From positions 21,448,282 to 21,512,281 of the forward strand of contig OZ024914.1 of NCBI GenBank assembly GCA_964017125.1: DNA of 64,000 nt. Direction: 5' to 3'. This DNA is from Flabesymbios commensalis (taxonomy: Eukaryota; Annelida; Polychaeta; Terebellida; Flabelligeridae). The notes below the pieces were generated by a model, which did no database searches, was not told where the DNA came from, and saw only the letters and a program-made list of their open reading frames with translations. This document shows, one piece after another, positions 1 to 39,690 of this stretch; position 1 is the stretch's first letter; every line of letters starts with the position of its first letter. A program made the position numbers and the translations under genes.

Positions 1-2066
1 TTGTGGCACAAAAATGCTATTGTGGGATTTTTTACGTAATTCATGCCAATAAATGTTTTTGTGAAGATTTTTAACTGAAATTTCCATAAAATCATCTAGG
101 CATTTTTTTGTGTGGCCATTCAGGACCATTGACAGCCTAGAATCCAAAATGGCCACTAAGCGACATAGATTTATGGGGTAGTGTTACGTAAGCTTATATA
201 ACATATATTATATCATATAACAGATAATTAAATTCCCGTTCTAACAATACATCACCAATTGCAGTGGAGTGTATGCTAAAACAAGTTTTTTTATTATAAA
301 ATAAGCAAAAGGAATAGCAAATATCCTAGTCAACATGGTCTAAAAAAAAACATAATAAATCGTACTTATTTGACATATCCATATCTGGTCTTTGTTTGCT
401 GAACCCAGATGTGTGCATGCTTAAAAATGTGCAATATAGTAATTGTAAAAACAAAAAAAAGAATTTTGTGACCCATTCTATGTTTTTTTCTGTAGCTGGA
501 CATTGATTAATCACAGTTGGAACAACACCTAATAATCTAAGTGTGTACTTTACGGAATAAGCTATAGGTATCATTTTTTTGGTTGTGTTGATAGCTATCA
601 CTGAACATTTCCTATTGTGAAAATCTTACGTTTTCGTACTTTAAACATTTATCATATTTGCATTGCTCTTTGAAAGACTTAATTACAGCAGATTATTTCC
701 AGTAATATATGTTAAGTTAAGCTCATTGGCTTTACACATTCAGCTCCTTTCGCACTAGAAGCCAAATTAATCCGGATATTTATTATTGATATACTCCTAG
801 CAAACACGAGATGTTTTTTTATAATGACAACACTGGGTATTTTCGTTTTACTCTCAATCTATGATCAAAAGATGAATTTGGAGTATATAAAAATTGAGCT
901 TCCTTGAAGTGTATGATAATATCATTGTGATTGTATTCGAAATATCCGACTGACATTTGAATAGTATTCAACACATTCTGATCGTATTTGAGGAGGATCT
1001 GAACGACAAGCCATTTCTAATACTGTAAAAATGAGCCGGAATACACCTCTATATTATTACTAGTCTTCGCTATGTGGATTATTACAGTATTCAGGCAGTA
1101 ATCGAACAACACTCGCGTGGCATCATTTGAAGTGCATTCTGAAGCTTCACATTGCTTACTAACAGCTTCCTACCTGTTAGTACTTAGTTTCAACTAAATT
1201 CGATCTGTATTTTGTGGACAATTGTTAGGCCTACTGTACCTAGAATATGCAAGTATAAGTCAGAAGCATTCAAGTTGGAATCGAAGTATTTATAATCCCT
1301 TCAAATGTGTGTGTTAGGCTTGAATTTTGCTGATCCGTGCTCAGTCTGAAGAAACATTTAACATGCTTTATGCCACCACCCTATGTGCATAGAGTCATAA
1401 ATGCATTTCTGATGTAGCGTATGGTCAAGTGGTCACAAGTAGGCCTATACGTGTATTGACTTCATGAATATCAACCCTAGGGCTAAATGTCCTGTGATAA
1501 ACGTACAGACCTTGAAACCGCACTGCTGGTCCACCGCCTACCACCACGCTGTCCGCACATTAATGGCCAAAGTTATCAGGCTGAATGTATCGGGGTTTTT
1601 TTCTGGGGTAGCACATCGCACAGTCAGGATATACCTAGAGTTTAGTTGTATTTATCATGTCTGTATGTAACCTACTCGCTGCGAATGCGAGGGTGAAATT
1701 ACTTTCGAGTTTATACAGCAAATACGGGCATTGAGTCTATGTTTCTTTAAACGTTGGGCAACCGTATGTGATAATAGCTCCATATTAAACCAACATAGCC
1801 TGATATTTCAATTCGATTTAAGTCATTTTTGTAAGATTTTTTTTTCTAAAAAAAATTATCAAAGCTTCCTGGGTGTAACACATTATATAAGAATTATAGT
1901 TGTCCATAAGATCTAGTAACGTTAGGCGATGATATATGCCAACATACGTTGCAGGGTGATATTATCAGGGCAACCACTAAATATGGTAATGTTAGTGATA
2001 CGAGTCTCGTTACGTTAGCTCTTGTTAAACAGTGATGTATGTTAAGTAGATGTTTATCTAACTACT
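1..2066. other. Upstream intergenic DNA
   Basis: AT-rich sequence without a convincing exon. The short open frames here have no recognisable motif and look like chance. It lies upstream of the transporter gene and may contain distal regulatory DNA, but I see no specific site. An AAAATGGCC motif near 148, shared with repeats further on, hints at old repeat material. Confidence 0.5.
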
Positions 2067-2074
2067 CAGTAGTA

Positions 2075-2153
2075 ACTGCTCTGCAAAGTCGAAGGCAGCA
2101 ACTGCTTACTCAAAAAGTACTCAGTTGCTGCGTTTTGGTTTTACACAGCAGAG
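2075..2153. repeat. Fold-back hairpin element next to the promoter
   Basis: The two arms are imperfect reverse complements. The left arm reads CTGCTCTGCAAAGTCGAAGG followed by CAGCAACTGCTTACT. The right arm returns as AGTACTCAGTTGCTGCG and ends TTACACAGCAGA. Relatives with the core CTGCCGTGCAAAG occur near 4970, 21131, 24348, 33739 and 48716, so this is a dispersed hairpin MITE. Its right arm ends about 25 bp before the TATA-like box. Confidence 0.6.
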
Positions 2154-2176
2154 GAGGTATATTCTAACTCGCCGAA

Positions 2177-2183
2177 TATAAAG
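2177..2183 (+). promoter_or_regulatory. TATA-like box of the transporter gene
   Basis: The sequence TATAAAG lies 70 bp upstream of the start codon, leaving room for a short 5' leader. No initiator or upstream element is clear, so transcription start is inferred. An intron in the 5' leader further upstream cannot be excluded. Confidence 0.3.
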
Positions 2184-2252
2184 CAGAAGAGAACGTGGTG
2201 CCTGCTTCAGAATTACTGAGTTTGCTTTTGTCAATAGAAGTCAAATTTAAAA

Positions 2253-30514
<28,262 letters not shown>

Positions 30515-30715
30515 TTGTATCGATAAGGAAATGATGGGAGCATGTTATCATGGTCCGCAACTCACAGGGGATTTTGTATAATTTTGTATAAATCATGGAG
30601 GCTAAAGGGTTTCTTTCAATTTAAAATCATCATAAATGTCTTAGTCAGCCATTTCCGGTTCATTTGAATACCTATGTCATTGGTATACGACCATTAGAAA
30701 TATGTTAACTCTTAC

Positions 30716-30796
30716 TATGCAGTGCGGGGATCGACTTTAGTCGTCAGAATCTGACGTCCACAATCTGACGTCTAAAGTCGATCCCCGCACTTTAAA
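30716..30796. repeat. Hairpin core of a GTGCGGGG-type TTAA MITE
   Basis: AGTGCGGGGATCGACTTTAG then TCGTCAGAATCTGACGTCC mirrors TCTGACGTCTAAAGTCGATC then CCCGCACT. The body to the left, from about 30600, matches the 15739 element. It begins about 200 bp after the transporter stop codon and may be part of its 3' untranslated region. Confidence 0.7.
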
Positions 30797-31195
30797 GGTT
30801 AAAACGTGAAAAAAATAGGGGCCTAACTATTAGAGCCCCAAGTTATAGAATTATCAGAAATATAAGCTTGTGTCTAGCTAAAGCGACCCACAATAGCTTT
30901 ACTGTTAAAATAGGAGGTGTCCCTTTGTAAAGCGATACATAATTATTGCCTTTTAAATCCTAGAGGGGCGTATTGTCAATCTTGCTGGTTATAACCACAT
31001 AATTTTCGACAAAGTGTCCTTGAAGACCTGATGAAAAAATTGATATTTGAAAGGTTAGTCCTCTGAGTTTGCTGATGCGACGCGGCAGCCAGATTGGTTT
31101 CCATTTTTTTTATTGTTTTTCAATTTATTTAATATCTCAACATTTGTTTTATACAAAATCGATGTTTTTTTAACTGAATTGTGTAAATTATTATA

Positions 31196-31275
31196 TCGCG
31201 CGCTAGGATATGAAATTGTGTATCTGACACTTCAGAACGTGGCGGATACACACGTCCATATCAATGAAAGCGATA
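31196..31275. repeat. Weak palindrome related to 15614
   Basis: TCGCGCGCTAGGATATGAAA then TTGTGTATCTGACACTTC is partly mirrored by GTGGCGGATACACACGTCCA then TATCAATGAAAGCGATAT. It shares ATATGAAA, GTGTATCTG and GGCxGATACAC with the palindrome in intron 9. Confidence 0.5.
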
Positions 31276-32025
31276 TTTGAATAGTCATAATTATTAATGT
31301 GGCAACAATATTGAGTAGAACATGTATACTCTAAAGTATAGTTGTATATTTTTTAGCCCTAGCTAACATCTTCATATATATTTTCCTAAAATAAAATCAA
31401 CGTATGCAGGATCACATTGTAAGTTGCATCGTCCCTGCATGGCTGAGACGAAAATCATCCCTGCGCAAAGATGACACGCAAGTTCGTGGAGAGGGGTTCC
31501 ACATACATACCAAATATTACGTGAAGCCTTTGTCTGTGTCGCTATGTGGGAGAGAATCGAGCCTTCAGAAACCTTGTGTAGCGTCCGTGTCATGTCTAGT
31601 AGGCCTACTAGCTGTGCAGATATAGGCTAATTAATCATTAGGCCTGGCCGAAGGCATTATTAGGCCCGGCCGAAAGCCAGGAGTCTATTAAGTTTATTGC
31701 AATAATGTTTGACCTAGTTTGCGGAAAAAGGGGTGTCGTAGGTGGGGAACGTCTCACATTTCTGAGGAACAGTCATTATGAACATGTCAAATATACCGTT
31801 CAATGTCGCTAGGTCAAGTAGTTGCGTGTTTAAAGAGTGCTGAGAAAAAAATATATTCAGGATTATATTCGTGATTAGGGCTTCAAGGGATAAGGTTAGA
31901 ATAATTTTGGCCAAGCGTCACATAAGGTGGCCCAGCATTACCTCAGCATTGGGTCAATGTATCGTGTTATCTGGGTAGTGGCTTTTCTGGCGACGGGAGG
32001 AGGAAAGCGTCACCCGCATAGCAAT

Positions 32026-32117
32026 CCAAGCAAACATGGGACAATCACCCAATGTTGTTTCAATGACGTTTGACCAACATTGAAACAGTATTGGGTAAAT
32101 GGCACGTGTTTGCTGGG
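32026..32117. repeat. CAGCAAACACGAG-family palindrome
   Basis: CCAAGCAAACATGGGACAAT and CACCCAATGTTGTTTCAATG are mirrored by CATTGAAACAGTATTGGGTA and CACGTGTTTGCTGGGG. The element is about 92 bp, and worn relatives flank it on both sides. Confidence 0.65.
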
Positions 32118-33468
32118 GTGTTGCCGCTAAGCAGACACAGTGTTGGAGGAGTGTTGGGCTAGCGTCGTAGAAAATTTTGTCGCAATGAACCAGCAATGGG
32201 TTGCGACACCGGCCCAACATTGAATCGAAATTGAGTGGATATGCTACATCGTGTGTATCGTAGAGACACGCGCAGCACCATTCACTGGCAAGTATCGAAT
32301 GGATGTTGGCCAGCACCGGTGATGTCTCGTGGAGTGAATAAGCGTTGAAGATATATATTTTAACTTGTCTCCTTGGTTCTTTCTTTAATTTTTATCCTGG
32401 ACATTTAGAATTCTGGCCCATGAGGAAGATCAAGACAGTTATGTTTACAAAATATTAGGCCGGAATTAATAGCACTCATGCAGCCTAAAGCCGGGTCTCG
32501 TAGTTCGGGAACTCCTTTTTTAGTATTATATTTAACAATATGTTATATTTTTCTATTTTATATTTACATTTAGTGGGCTTACTCATTACTTCTGTCACAT
32601 ACTCATAACTGTATATATTTACTACATATCACTACATATCGTTACAATACTCATTGTAAATGTATGCCACTGTCTGTACTTTGAAACAATTGTGCTTTGA
32701 AGTTCTGTCCAAACTAAGGAACGTTTTACTACTCTATAATTGACCAATATAAGTCAGTGACCAGGTGACATTACGCAGATGATAACTAAGCACCACTCGT
32801 CATCTACATAATACAATTTTTAGAAAATGTAATAATTTATTTCTGACTGTATGTATTATTTTGTCTTTGTTTCGCTATTTACACACACGTACGTGGCGTT
32901 TGCAGGAATGGCCACATCATTATAATAATAGCATATAATCATGAGCTTATAATACGTAAACCTATAAAATCTTCGAGATGCAATTGACATTAAAGGCAAT
33001 ATTCAACGATGTACTAGTGACACTTATGGTTTTAAAACACTTTCGAACTATCTTCACAACAGACGCTTCTCGAAAAAGGCACCATATTCAGATATATTGT
33101 AAATCATAACACGGCTAGTTACCGGGTGTTAAACATTATTTATTTAAAGCTTGCATTATTTATACTTTACAATAACCATTCAACACAATATATACTTTAC
33201 AATAACCATTCAACACAATGCTCATTGAACAAGTTAAAAGGACTAGCCCACCACTTAGTTTTAGTCATGGTTGTGAAAAGTTAAAATTCTCTTGGGTTGG
33301 GTAATATATATTTTTATATAGTTTGTTAAATATGTTGTCACTGTGTGTAGTTTCCTTGGATATCTTAGGTTATTATTATTGTGGTTGATATCTCCCTGGA
33401 GTGGAGTGAGGTGTCTAATCGCCATACTGCTCTACAAAGTGAGAAGACGACCGTGATTTATTTTTTAA

Positions 33469-33727
33469 AGGTGATATATCACCTCTTATATGGTATGAAT
33501 AATTATGTCCTTATATGGGGTGATTGGCTATCATGTGACCCTCTCAGAGGGTCACATGATAGCCAATCACCCCATATATGGGGTGATTGGCTATCATATG
33601 ACTCTCTCAGATGGTCACATGATAGCTAATCACCCCTTATAAGGAAACACTTGTGCCCCATCTTGTGGCAACTTTGATTTATTTGTCACAATTTTATTCA
33701 TACTATATTAGGGGTGATATGTCACCT
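33469..33727. mobile_element. Nested palindromic TTAA element with a doubled inner hairpin
   Basis: TTAA flanks both ends (33465-33468 and 33728-33731). The outer arms are AGGTGATATATCACCTCTTA then TATGGTATGAAT, against ATTCATACTATATTAGGGGT then GATATGTCACCT. Inside are two successive copies of a hairpin: GGGGTGATTGGCTATCATGT mirrors ACATGATAGCCAATCACCCC. The second copy has a few changes. It is 259 bp long. Confidence 0.85.
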
Positions 33728-34010
33728 TTAAAAGGTAGGGCCTAAGCAGTTGTTGACTTTGCACGGTGGTATGTCCGTGCTAAACAATACTTGTTCATGT
33801 ACGTATACGATTAGATTCATTTAGTGCCTTTGAATAAAATTTGCGCTGGTATGATACACTACACTGTGTCTTTAGCGAATACGTTAGAATAGCCTAACAT
33901 ACTAAGACATAACGATATCAGGACATTCACTTTGCTGCTCAAGTATTAAATTCAGTGATATGATATACTTTAGCGTTTGAATTATCCTCCCTCTTTATGG
34001 CGGGTCTTAT

Positions 34011-34321
34011 GAAATGAAATGAATCGGGCTTTAGGCCACCTCTGTGCACATATAAGCTAAACTGGGCCAGGAGAACCTCCTAAGGATGGTGAGATGATTG
34101 AGATGACACTGTCCTCCAGACACAGGATTCGAAATTCGAGCCCTGGCGGTCTGAGGCCGAGCACGCTACCTCTCGGTCACGGAGGCTCCCCACAATACTG
34201 ACTTTCACACGTGGATGGTAAAGAAACATTTTTTGTTTCTTTTAAACCGCCGAGACCGGGAACCGAACCCCGAATTCTGGCGTGAAAGGCAGCGGTGCTA
34301 ACCACTACCCTAGAGCCCCCT
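34011..34321 (-). mobile_element. Full-length dimeric tRNA-derived SINE with target duplication
   Basis: On the minus strand it starts GGGGGCTCTAGGGTAGTGGT, with box A and a B box GGGGTTCGGTTCCC. A second tRNA-like unit follows (GTGACCGAGAGGTAGCGTGC and GGGCTCGAATTTCGAATCC), then a 3' body ending GATTCATTTCATTTC. Flanks at 33992-34010 and 34322-34340 match at 16 of 19 bases around TGGCGGGTCT. This shows insertion by retroposition. Confidence 0.92.
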
Positions 34322-34984
34322 TCCTTTTGGCGGGTCTAATTTATATATTGAGAAAAATCAATTTGTTGAATTTATATGGTGTTTATTTTATTTTAGGACC
34401 TCGTTTTTTGTGCGTTTTGATTGAAAAGTGAGACATTATACCGTAATGCTCGTTTGACATTTTTTAACGTAAGCGTTTCATTGGTCCGTTCACTTTTAGG
34501 TCAAGTATAAGAATGTAATCTGCATCAAGAACGTTTATGAAGTGTATTATTATCATTAGTGAGCGATGAAATGGTTTTTCGCTGTCTGATCAAACAAATA
34601 TCGGTGTATCGGTGTACTTATTAGCCCCTCTATGTTCAAATCACGACTCATGACTCTTTTGACTATAAAGGGCTGTATTACTTCAACAGAGGGTATCATG
34701 TCCCTGTGGTTCAAATATCACCCCTCAATTTTACAGACAAACGTTTTCCATGCGTGGACCTAGAGGGAGAGGGTATTTGCCGCAAAATACTCAATTGGTA
34801 ATTTCCCATCTTGCAAACAAGCCCACAAACCACCAGCGCCCCCCCCCTTTTCCAGATCCTGTACCCGTCACTGTTTTGGTTATATTTTATTCTCTATTTA
34901 ACATGATTAAATTTTCGTCGCTGCGACAACTAACGAAAACAAAATAGTAATAATTTATAACAAAAAGTCACTGGCCGCATAAAC

Positions 34985-36657
34985 CTACAACACGCAGTGA
35001 GAGCTCGAGTCCTTAATTATATTTTGGCTATGCCCAAATATATTGATTTTACAACGGAACTTTAAATTTATTATTCTTGGCACGTTTTCGTAAGACGCTA
35101 TTTCTCCCTCATGTAACGTTATGCCCAAAAAGTTGAAAGTCTTGACGCGTTCAGGTGCTAAATTTTCAATTTTATGCAGAAGGTCGGGAATTTTATTTTG
35201 TGGCATATGGAACATAACAAACTTTGATTTCGCGATGTTGAGTGACAACCTATTTAATTTGAGCCACTCAGATATTTAATTTAATTTTAAATTGATAATA
35301 TTACTCAATTCTTCGGGATTCCTTAAATCTTGCGAGTTCAAACTGCACATCAGTGTTGTGTCGTCAGCATAAGTAATAGTTTAAAAAAAGTTTGATGCAC
35401 AGGGAATGTCTTTAATATAAATAATAAACAGTAAGGGTCCTAGTATCGATCCTTGTGGGACACCAGTTTTTATGTTTTTTAATGTTGATTAAGTTGTACC
35501 CATTTGAACATATTGATGTCTATTGAATAAATAATTCTTAAAAAAATTGAGCTCAAGATTTGAAATGCCATAGTAATGTAATTTAGATAGTAAGATAGTA
35601 TGGTATCAAATGCTTTAGATAGGTCTAAATAAATATTTAAGGGAACAGAATTTCTGTCTAAGTCATTTATGACTTCATCCACTACATGTAACGCTGCTAA
35701 CTCAGTTTAGTTTAGAGCGAAATCCATATTGATTTGTATTTAATAATATATGTTTATGAAAATATGTATTTAGTTGGTTGAAGACTATTCTTTCTATGAT
35801 TTTGGAGATTGAAGGAAGTATTGATATTGGTCTATAATTACTTATATTACAAGAGTCGCCTTTTTTGTAAATAGGGATAACTTTTGCTAGCTTCATATTA
35901 TCAGGAAATATACCTATCTGTAGACATTGATTTACAACTAAAGTTAGAGGTTTACACATTTCATTCGATATATATTTTAACAGTTTTGTTGAAATACCGT
36001 CATGGCCATAACTGTCTTTTGTACTCAAATCAGAAATTATTTTTCTCACCTAATCTTCTGTTACATTTTGAAACTTAAATATACTTTCATGTTTTTTATT
36101 TATATACTTTTTAAAAGATTTGTGGCTGGGTTTTTTAATTTTAGATGCAAGTGTAGGACCTAAATTGATAAAGAAGTCATTAAAATTGTTCACAATATCT
36201 TGTATATTTTTATGTAAGTTATTGTTATATTTGAATAACTCGGGATAATTTTCAGCTTTATGATATTTTCCCATGACTTCCTTAATACCATTTCATATCT
36301 TTTTTATACTATTTTTATGTTATGAAAAAATCTCGATAATATAGTTGTTTGGCTTGTTTAATGTTATGTTTTAATATATTGTTACACGTCAGTAAATTTG
36401 TTTTTAATCTGCAATATTCTTCGGAACTTGTGGGTGTTGTCTTTTAAGGAGAGTAAAGTTTATCACGGTATCTTATTGAGCGGATAATACCTACAGTAAT
36501 CAATTTTGCTATTTTGTGTTTTTGCAACATGACTGTTTTTGAAGGCATTGTTTCAGCTTTAATATCTGTGAAAGTTTTTATAATAATTGTACCGTTTTTA
36601 TTAGGGTCTGACATAATGTTTGTATCTAATTTGTCATAGATGTTGGCATCATTAATT
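34985..36657 (-). mobile_element. LINE, 3' part: reverse transcriptase
   Basis: On the minus strand the frames give, in order, a linker (SIRYRDKLYS), YGHDGISTKLL, IPIYKKGD-SNYRPISILPS, QYGFRSKLN, IYLDLSKAFDTI, the catalytic YADD (35360-35371) and LSLNIAKSKFVMFH with FNFLGITLHE. This is a non-LTR reverse transcriptase, most like the CR1/L2 group by feel. A few stops and shifts break it, for example TAG between TED and VRK near 36050. It ends before the thumb region is complete. Its 5' part lies at 39691-40730. Confidence 0.9.
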
Positions 36658-36873
36658 AGCTCCCGCCGTCACCGTAGGTGAGCGAAGGGAGCTATGGATT
36701 CTACCTCCGTTTTTTTTTGGCCTCTTCTTTTGCCTATAACTTTGTGAGAAAATAAGCTAGGATAATAATTTTTGGTATGTGGGTTACTTCCAGGTGGCTA
36801 ATGGACGGGTTAAAATATTTTTAATCTGAATTCAATACGCAAGGTTGCAGAGGAGAAAATGATGATGTGACGG

Positions 36874-36931
36874 CGTTGGGCCGTTGGGCCGTTGGGCCGT
36901 TGGGCCGTTGGGCCGTTGGGCCGTTGGGCCG
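36874..36931. repeat. Octamer tandem repeat GTTGGGCC
   Basis: About seven exact GTTGGGCC units in a row inside the 3-kb insert. It is likely hypervariable in length. Confidence 0.95.
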
Positions 36932-37264
36932 TCCGTAAACAATTCGTTTCCGGAGCATATCTCTGAAAGTACTTGTCCGATTGTCTTCAAATTTTACACA
37001 CAACACCCCTAGGGGGTCTAGTTGTGCCTTTTGGGGTATTTGAACTTTGACCTACTTCTGGTTCAGAACTATGACCTATTTAGACGTTTTGACGCGCACT
37101 TCGTTTCCGGAGCAGATCTCGAAATGTACTGGGCCGATGACAGTCATATTGCACATACATGTTCTCTAAGGTCCCTAGTTGTGCCTTTTCAGGTTTTTGG
37201 ACCTTGACCTTGAAGTTGACCCAGCACTTTGACCTAATTTATAACATCGGTAAATCCGACTGAA

Positions 37265-39670
37265 AGATTTTGCGGAATATCATGAAAACCGCTCAAGATA
37301 GCTACACCATTACTATAAAACAAATTGTGAGGTTTCAGGAGAGGATGCATCTTGAAAAATTTCAAGTCGATAAAATTAAAAATGGCCGCCTATCGGCCAT
37401 TATTCACCTTGACAGGCCTGATATTGCGGAATATCATGAAAACTGCTCAAGATAGCTACACCATTAATATCAAATAAATTGTAAGGTTTCAGGAGAGGAT
37501 GCATCCTGAAAAATTTGAAGTTGATAAAATTCAAAATGGCCGCCTATCAGCCATTATTCACCTCGACAGGCCTGATATTGTGGAATATCATGAAAACCGC
37601 TCAAGATATCTAAACCATTACTATAAAACAAATTGTAAGGCTTCAGGAGAGGATGTATTTTGAAAAAATTCATTTTGTCAAAGTTCAAAATGGCCGCCAA
37701 TCGGCCATTATTCACTTTCACATGGCCGTTATTTGGTAAACCGTGCTAGATGGCTAGACCATTACTATAAAACAAAATGTGTGATTTCAGGAGAGGATGC
37801 ATCTTGAAAAAAATTGACTCGATAAAATTCAAAATGGCCGCTTATCGGCCATTATTCACTTTCACATGGCCGTTATTTGGTAAACCGTGCTAGATGGCTA
37901 GACCATTACTATAAAACAAAATGTGTGATTTCAGGAGAGGATGCATCTTGAAAAAATTCGACTCTATAAAATTCAAAATGGCCGCTTATCGGCCATTATT
38001 CACTTTCACATGGCCGTTATTTGGTAAACCGTGCTAGATGGCTAGACCATTACTATAAAACAAATTGTGAGGTTTCAGGAGAGGATGGATCTTGAAAAAT
38101 TTCAAGTCGATAAAATTAAAAATGGCCGCCTATCGGCCATTATTCACCTTGACCGGCCTGATATTGCGGAATATCATGAAAACCGCTCAAGATAGCTACA
38201 CCATTAATATCAAATAAACTGTAAGGTTTCAGGAGAGGATGCATCCTGAAAAATTTGAAGTTGATAAAATTCAAAATGGCCGCCCATCAGCCATTATTCA
38301 CCTCGACAGGCCTGATATTGTGGAATATCATGAAAACCGCTCAAGATATCTAAACCATTACTATAAAATAAATTGTAAGGCTTCAGGAGAGGATGTATTT
38401 TAAAAAAATTCATTTTGTCAAAGTTCAAAATGGCCGCCAATCGGCCATTATTCACTTTCACATGGCCGTTATTTGGTAAACCGTGCTAGATGGCTAGACC
38501 ATTACTATAAAACAAAATGTGTGATTTCAGGAAAGGATGCATCTTGAAAAAATTCGACTCTATAAAATTCAAAATGGCCGCTTATCGGCCATTATTCACT
38601 TTCACATGGCCGTTATTTGGTAAACCGTGCTAGATGGCTAGACCATTACTATAAAACAAAATGTGTGATTTCAGGAGAGGATGCATCTTGAAAAAATTAG
38701 ACTCGATAAAATTCAAAATGGCCGCTTATCGGCCATTATTCACTTTCACATGGCCGTTATTTGGTCAACCGTGCTAGATGGCTAGACCATTACCTGATTA
38801 CTATAAAACAAAGTGTGAGTTTTCGGGGGAGGATGCACCCTGAAAAGTTTTAATTTACGAATTCAAAATGGCCGACAATCAGCATTATTTACCTCGATAG
38901 GCCTGATATCAGGTAAACCGTGCTAGATAGCTAGACCATTACTATAAAACAAAATGTGACGTTTAGAGAGAGGATGCCTTTAAAAAACTTTCGACTCAAT
39001 CGAATTCAAAATGGCCGCCTATCGGCCACTATTTACTTTCACATTGCTGATATTTGGTAAACCGTGTTAGATAGCTGGGCCATTACTATAAAACAAAATG
39101 TGAGATTACAAGAGAGGTTGCATCTTGAAAAAAATTGACTCGATCAAATTCAAAATGGCCGCCTATCGGCCATTATTTACTTTCACATAGCCGGTTTTTA
39201 GTAACCGTACTAGATGGCTAGACCATTACTATAAAACAAAATGTGAGATTTCAGGAGAGGATGCATCTTGAAAAATTTTGACTTGATCAAATTCAAAATG
39301 GCCTCCTATCGGCCATTATTCACTTTCACATGGGCGATATTTGGTAAACCGTGCTAGATGGCTAGACCATTACTATAGAATGAAATGTGACATTTCAGCT
39401 GAGGATGCATCTTGAAAAATTCCGACTCGATCAAATTCAAAATGGCCCCCTATCGGCCATTATTTACTTTCACATGCCCAATATTTTGCAAACTGTGTTA
39501 GATGTTAGTCTATTACTATAAAACAAAATATGAGGTTTCGGGGGAGGGATGCACCCTAAGTTTTTAACTAGTTTATATCAAATTCAAAATGACCGTAAAT
39601 CAGCTATCAGTTACCTCGATTGGCCTGATATCGGGTAAACCATGCCAGATAGTTAGACCATTACTGGGAT
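37265..39670. repeat. Array of ~150-bp units with an AAAATGGCCG palindrome
   Basis: About 15 units carry, in order, CCATTACTATAAAACAAA, TTTCAGGAGAGGATGCATCT, TTGAAAAA, GATAAAATTCAAAATGGCCG and TATCGGCCATTATTCACTTT. Unit types recur at a period of about 743 bp (for example 37349 against 38092), so a block of about five units was duplicated. The rightmost units are the most diverged. Each has the small inverted repeat ATGGCCG...CGGCCAT. Confidence 0.92.
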
Positions 39671-39690
39671 ACTGATTAGGATCATTAATT

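Larger units (their letters stand above)
30515..33990. other. Intergenic DNA downstream of the transporter
   Basis: No convincing exon is seen. It holds a hairpin MITE (30600-30800), a weak palindrome (31196-31275), copies of the CAGCAAACACGAG family (31915-32330), a 2 x ~32-bp tandem repeat with ATACTTTACAATAACCATTC (33160-33220) and a nested palindrome (33469-33727). The 3' untranslated part of the transporter must lie at its start. Confidence 0.6.
36658..39680. mobile_element. 3,023-bp element of unknown class inserted in the LINE
   Basis: ATCATTAATT lies directly at both sides (36648-36657 and 39681-39690) and is the duplicated target. The left end is a hairpin of AGCTCCC and GGGAGCT arms with inner TCACC/GGTGA (36658-36693). 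Then come an octamer array (36874-36931), a moderately unique stretch with TCGTTTCCGGAGCATATCTC and its near-copy, and an array of ~150-bp units to the right end. No terminal inverted repeats, poly-A or coding frame are seen. A 10-bp duplication does not settle the class. Confidence 0.8.

Noticed and set aside
37265-39670. CRISPR-like repeat-spacer pattern
   Set aside because: The units are full tandem repeats without unique spacers, in a eukaryotic genome inside a mobile element.
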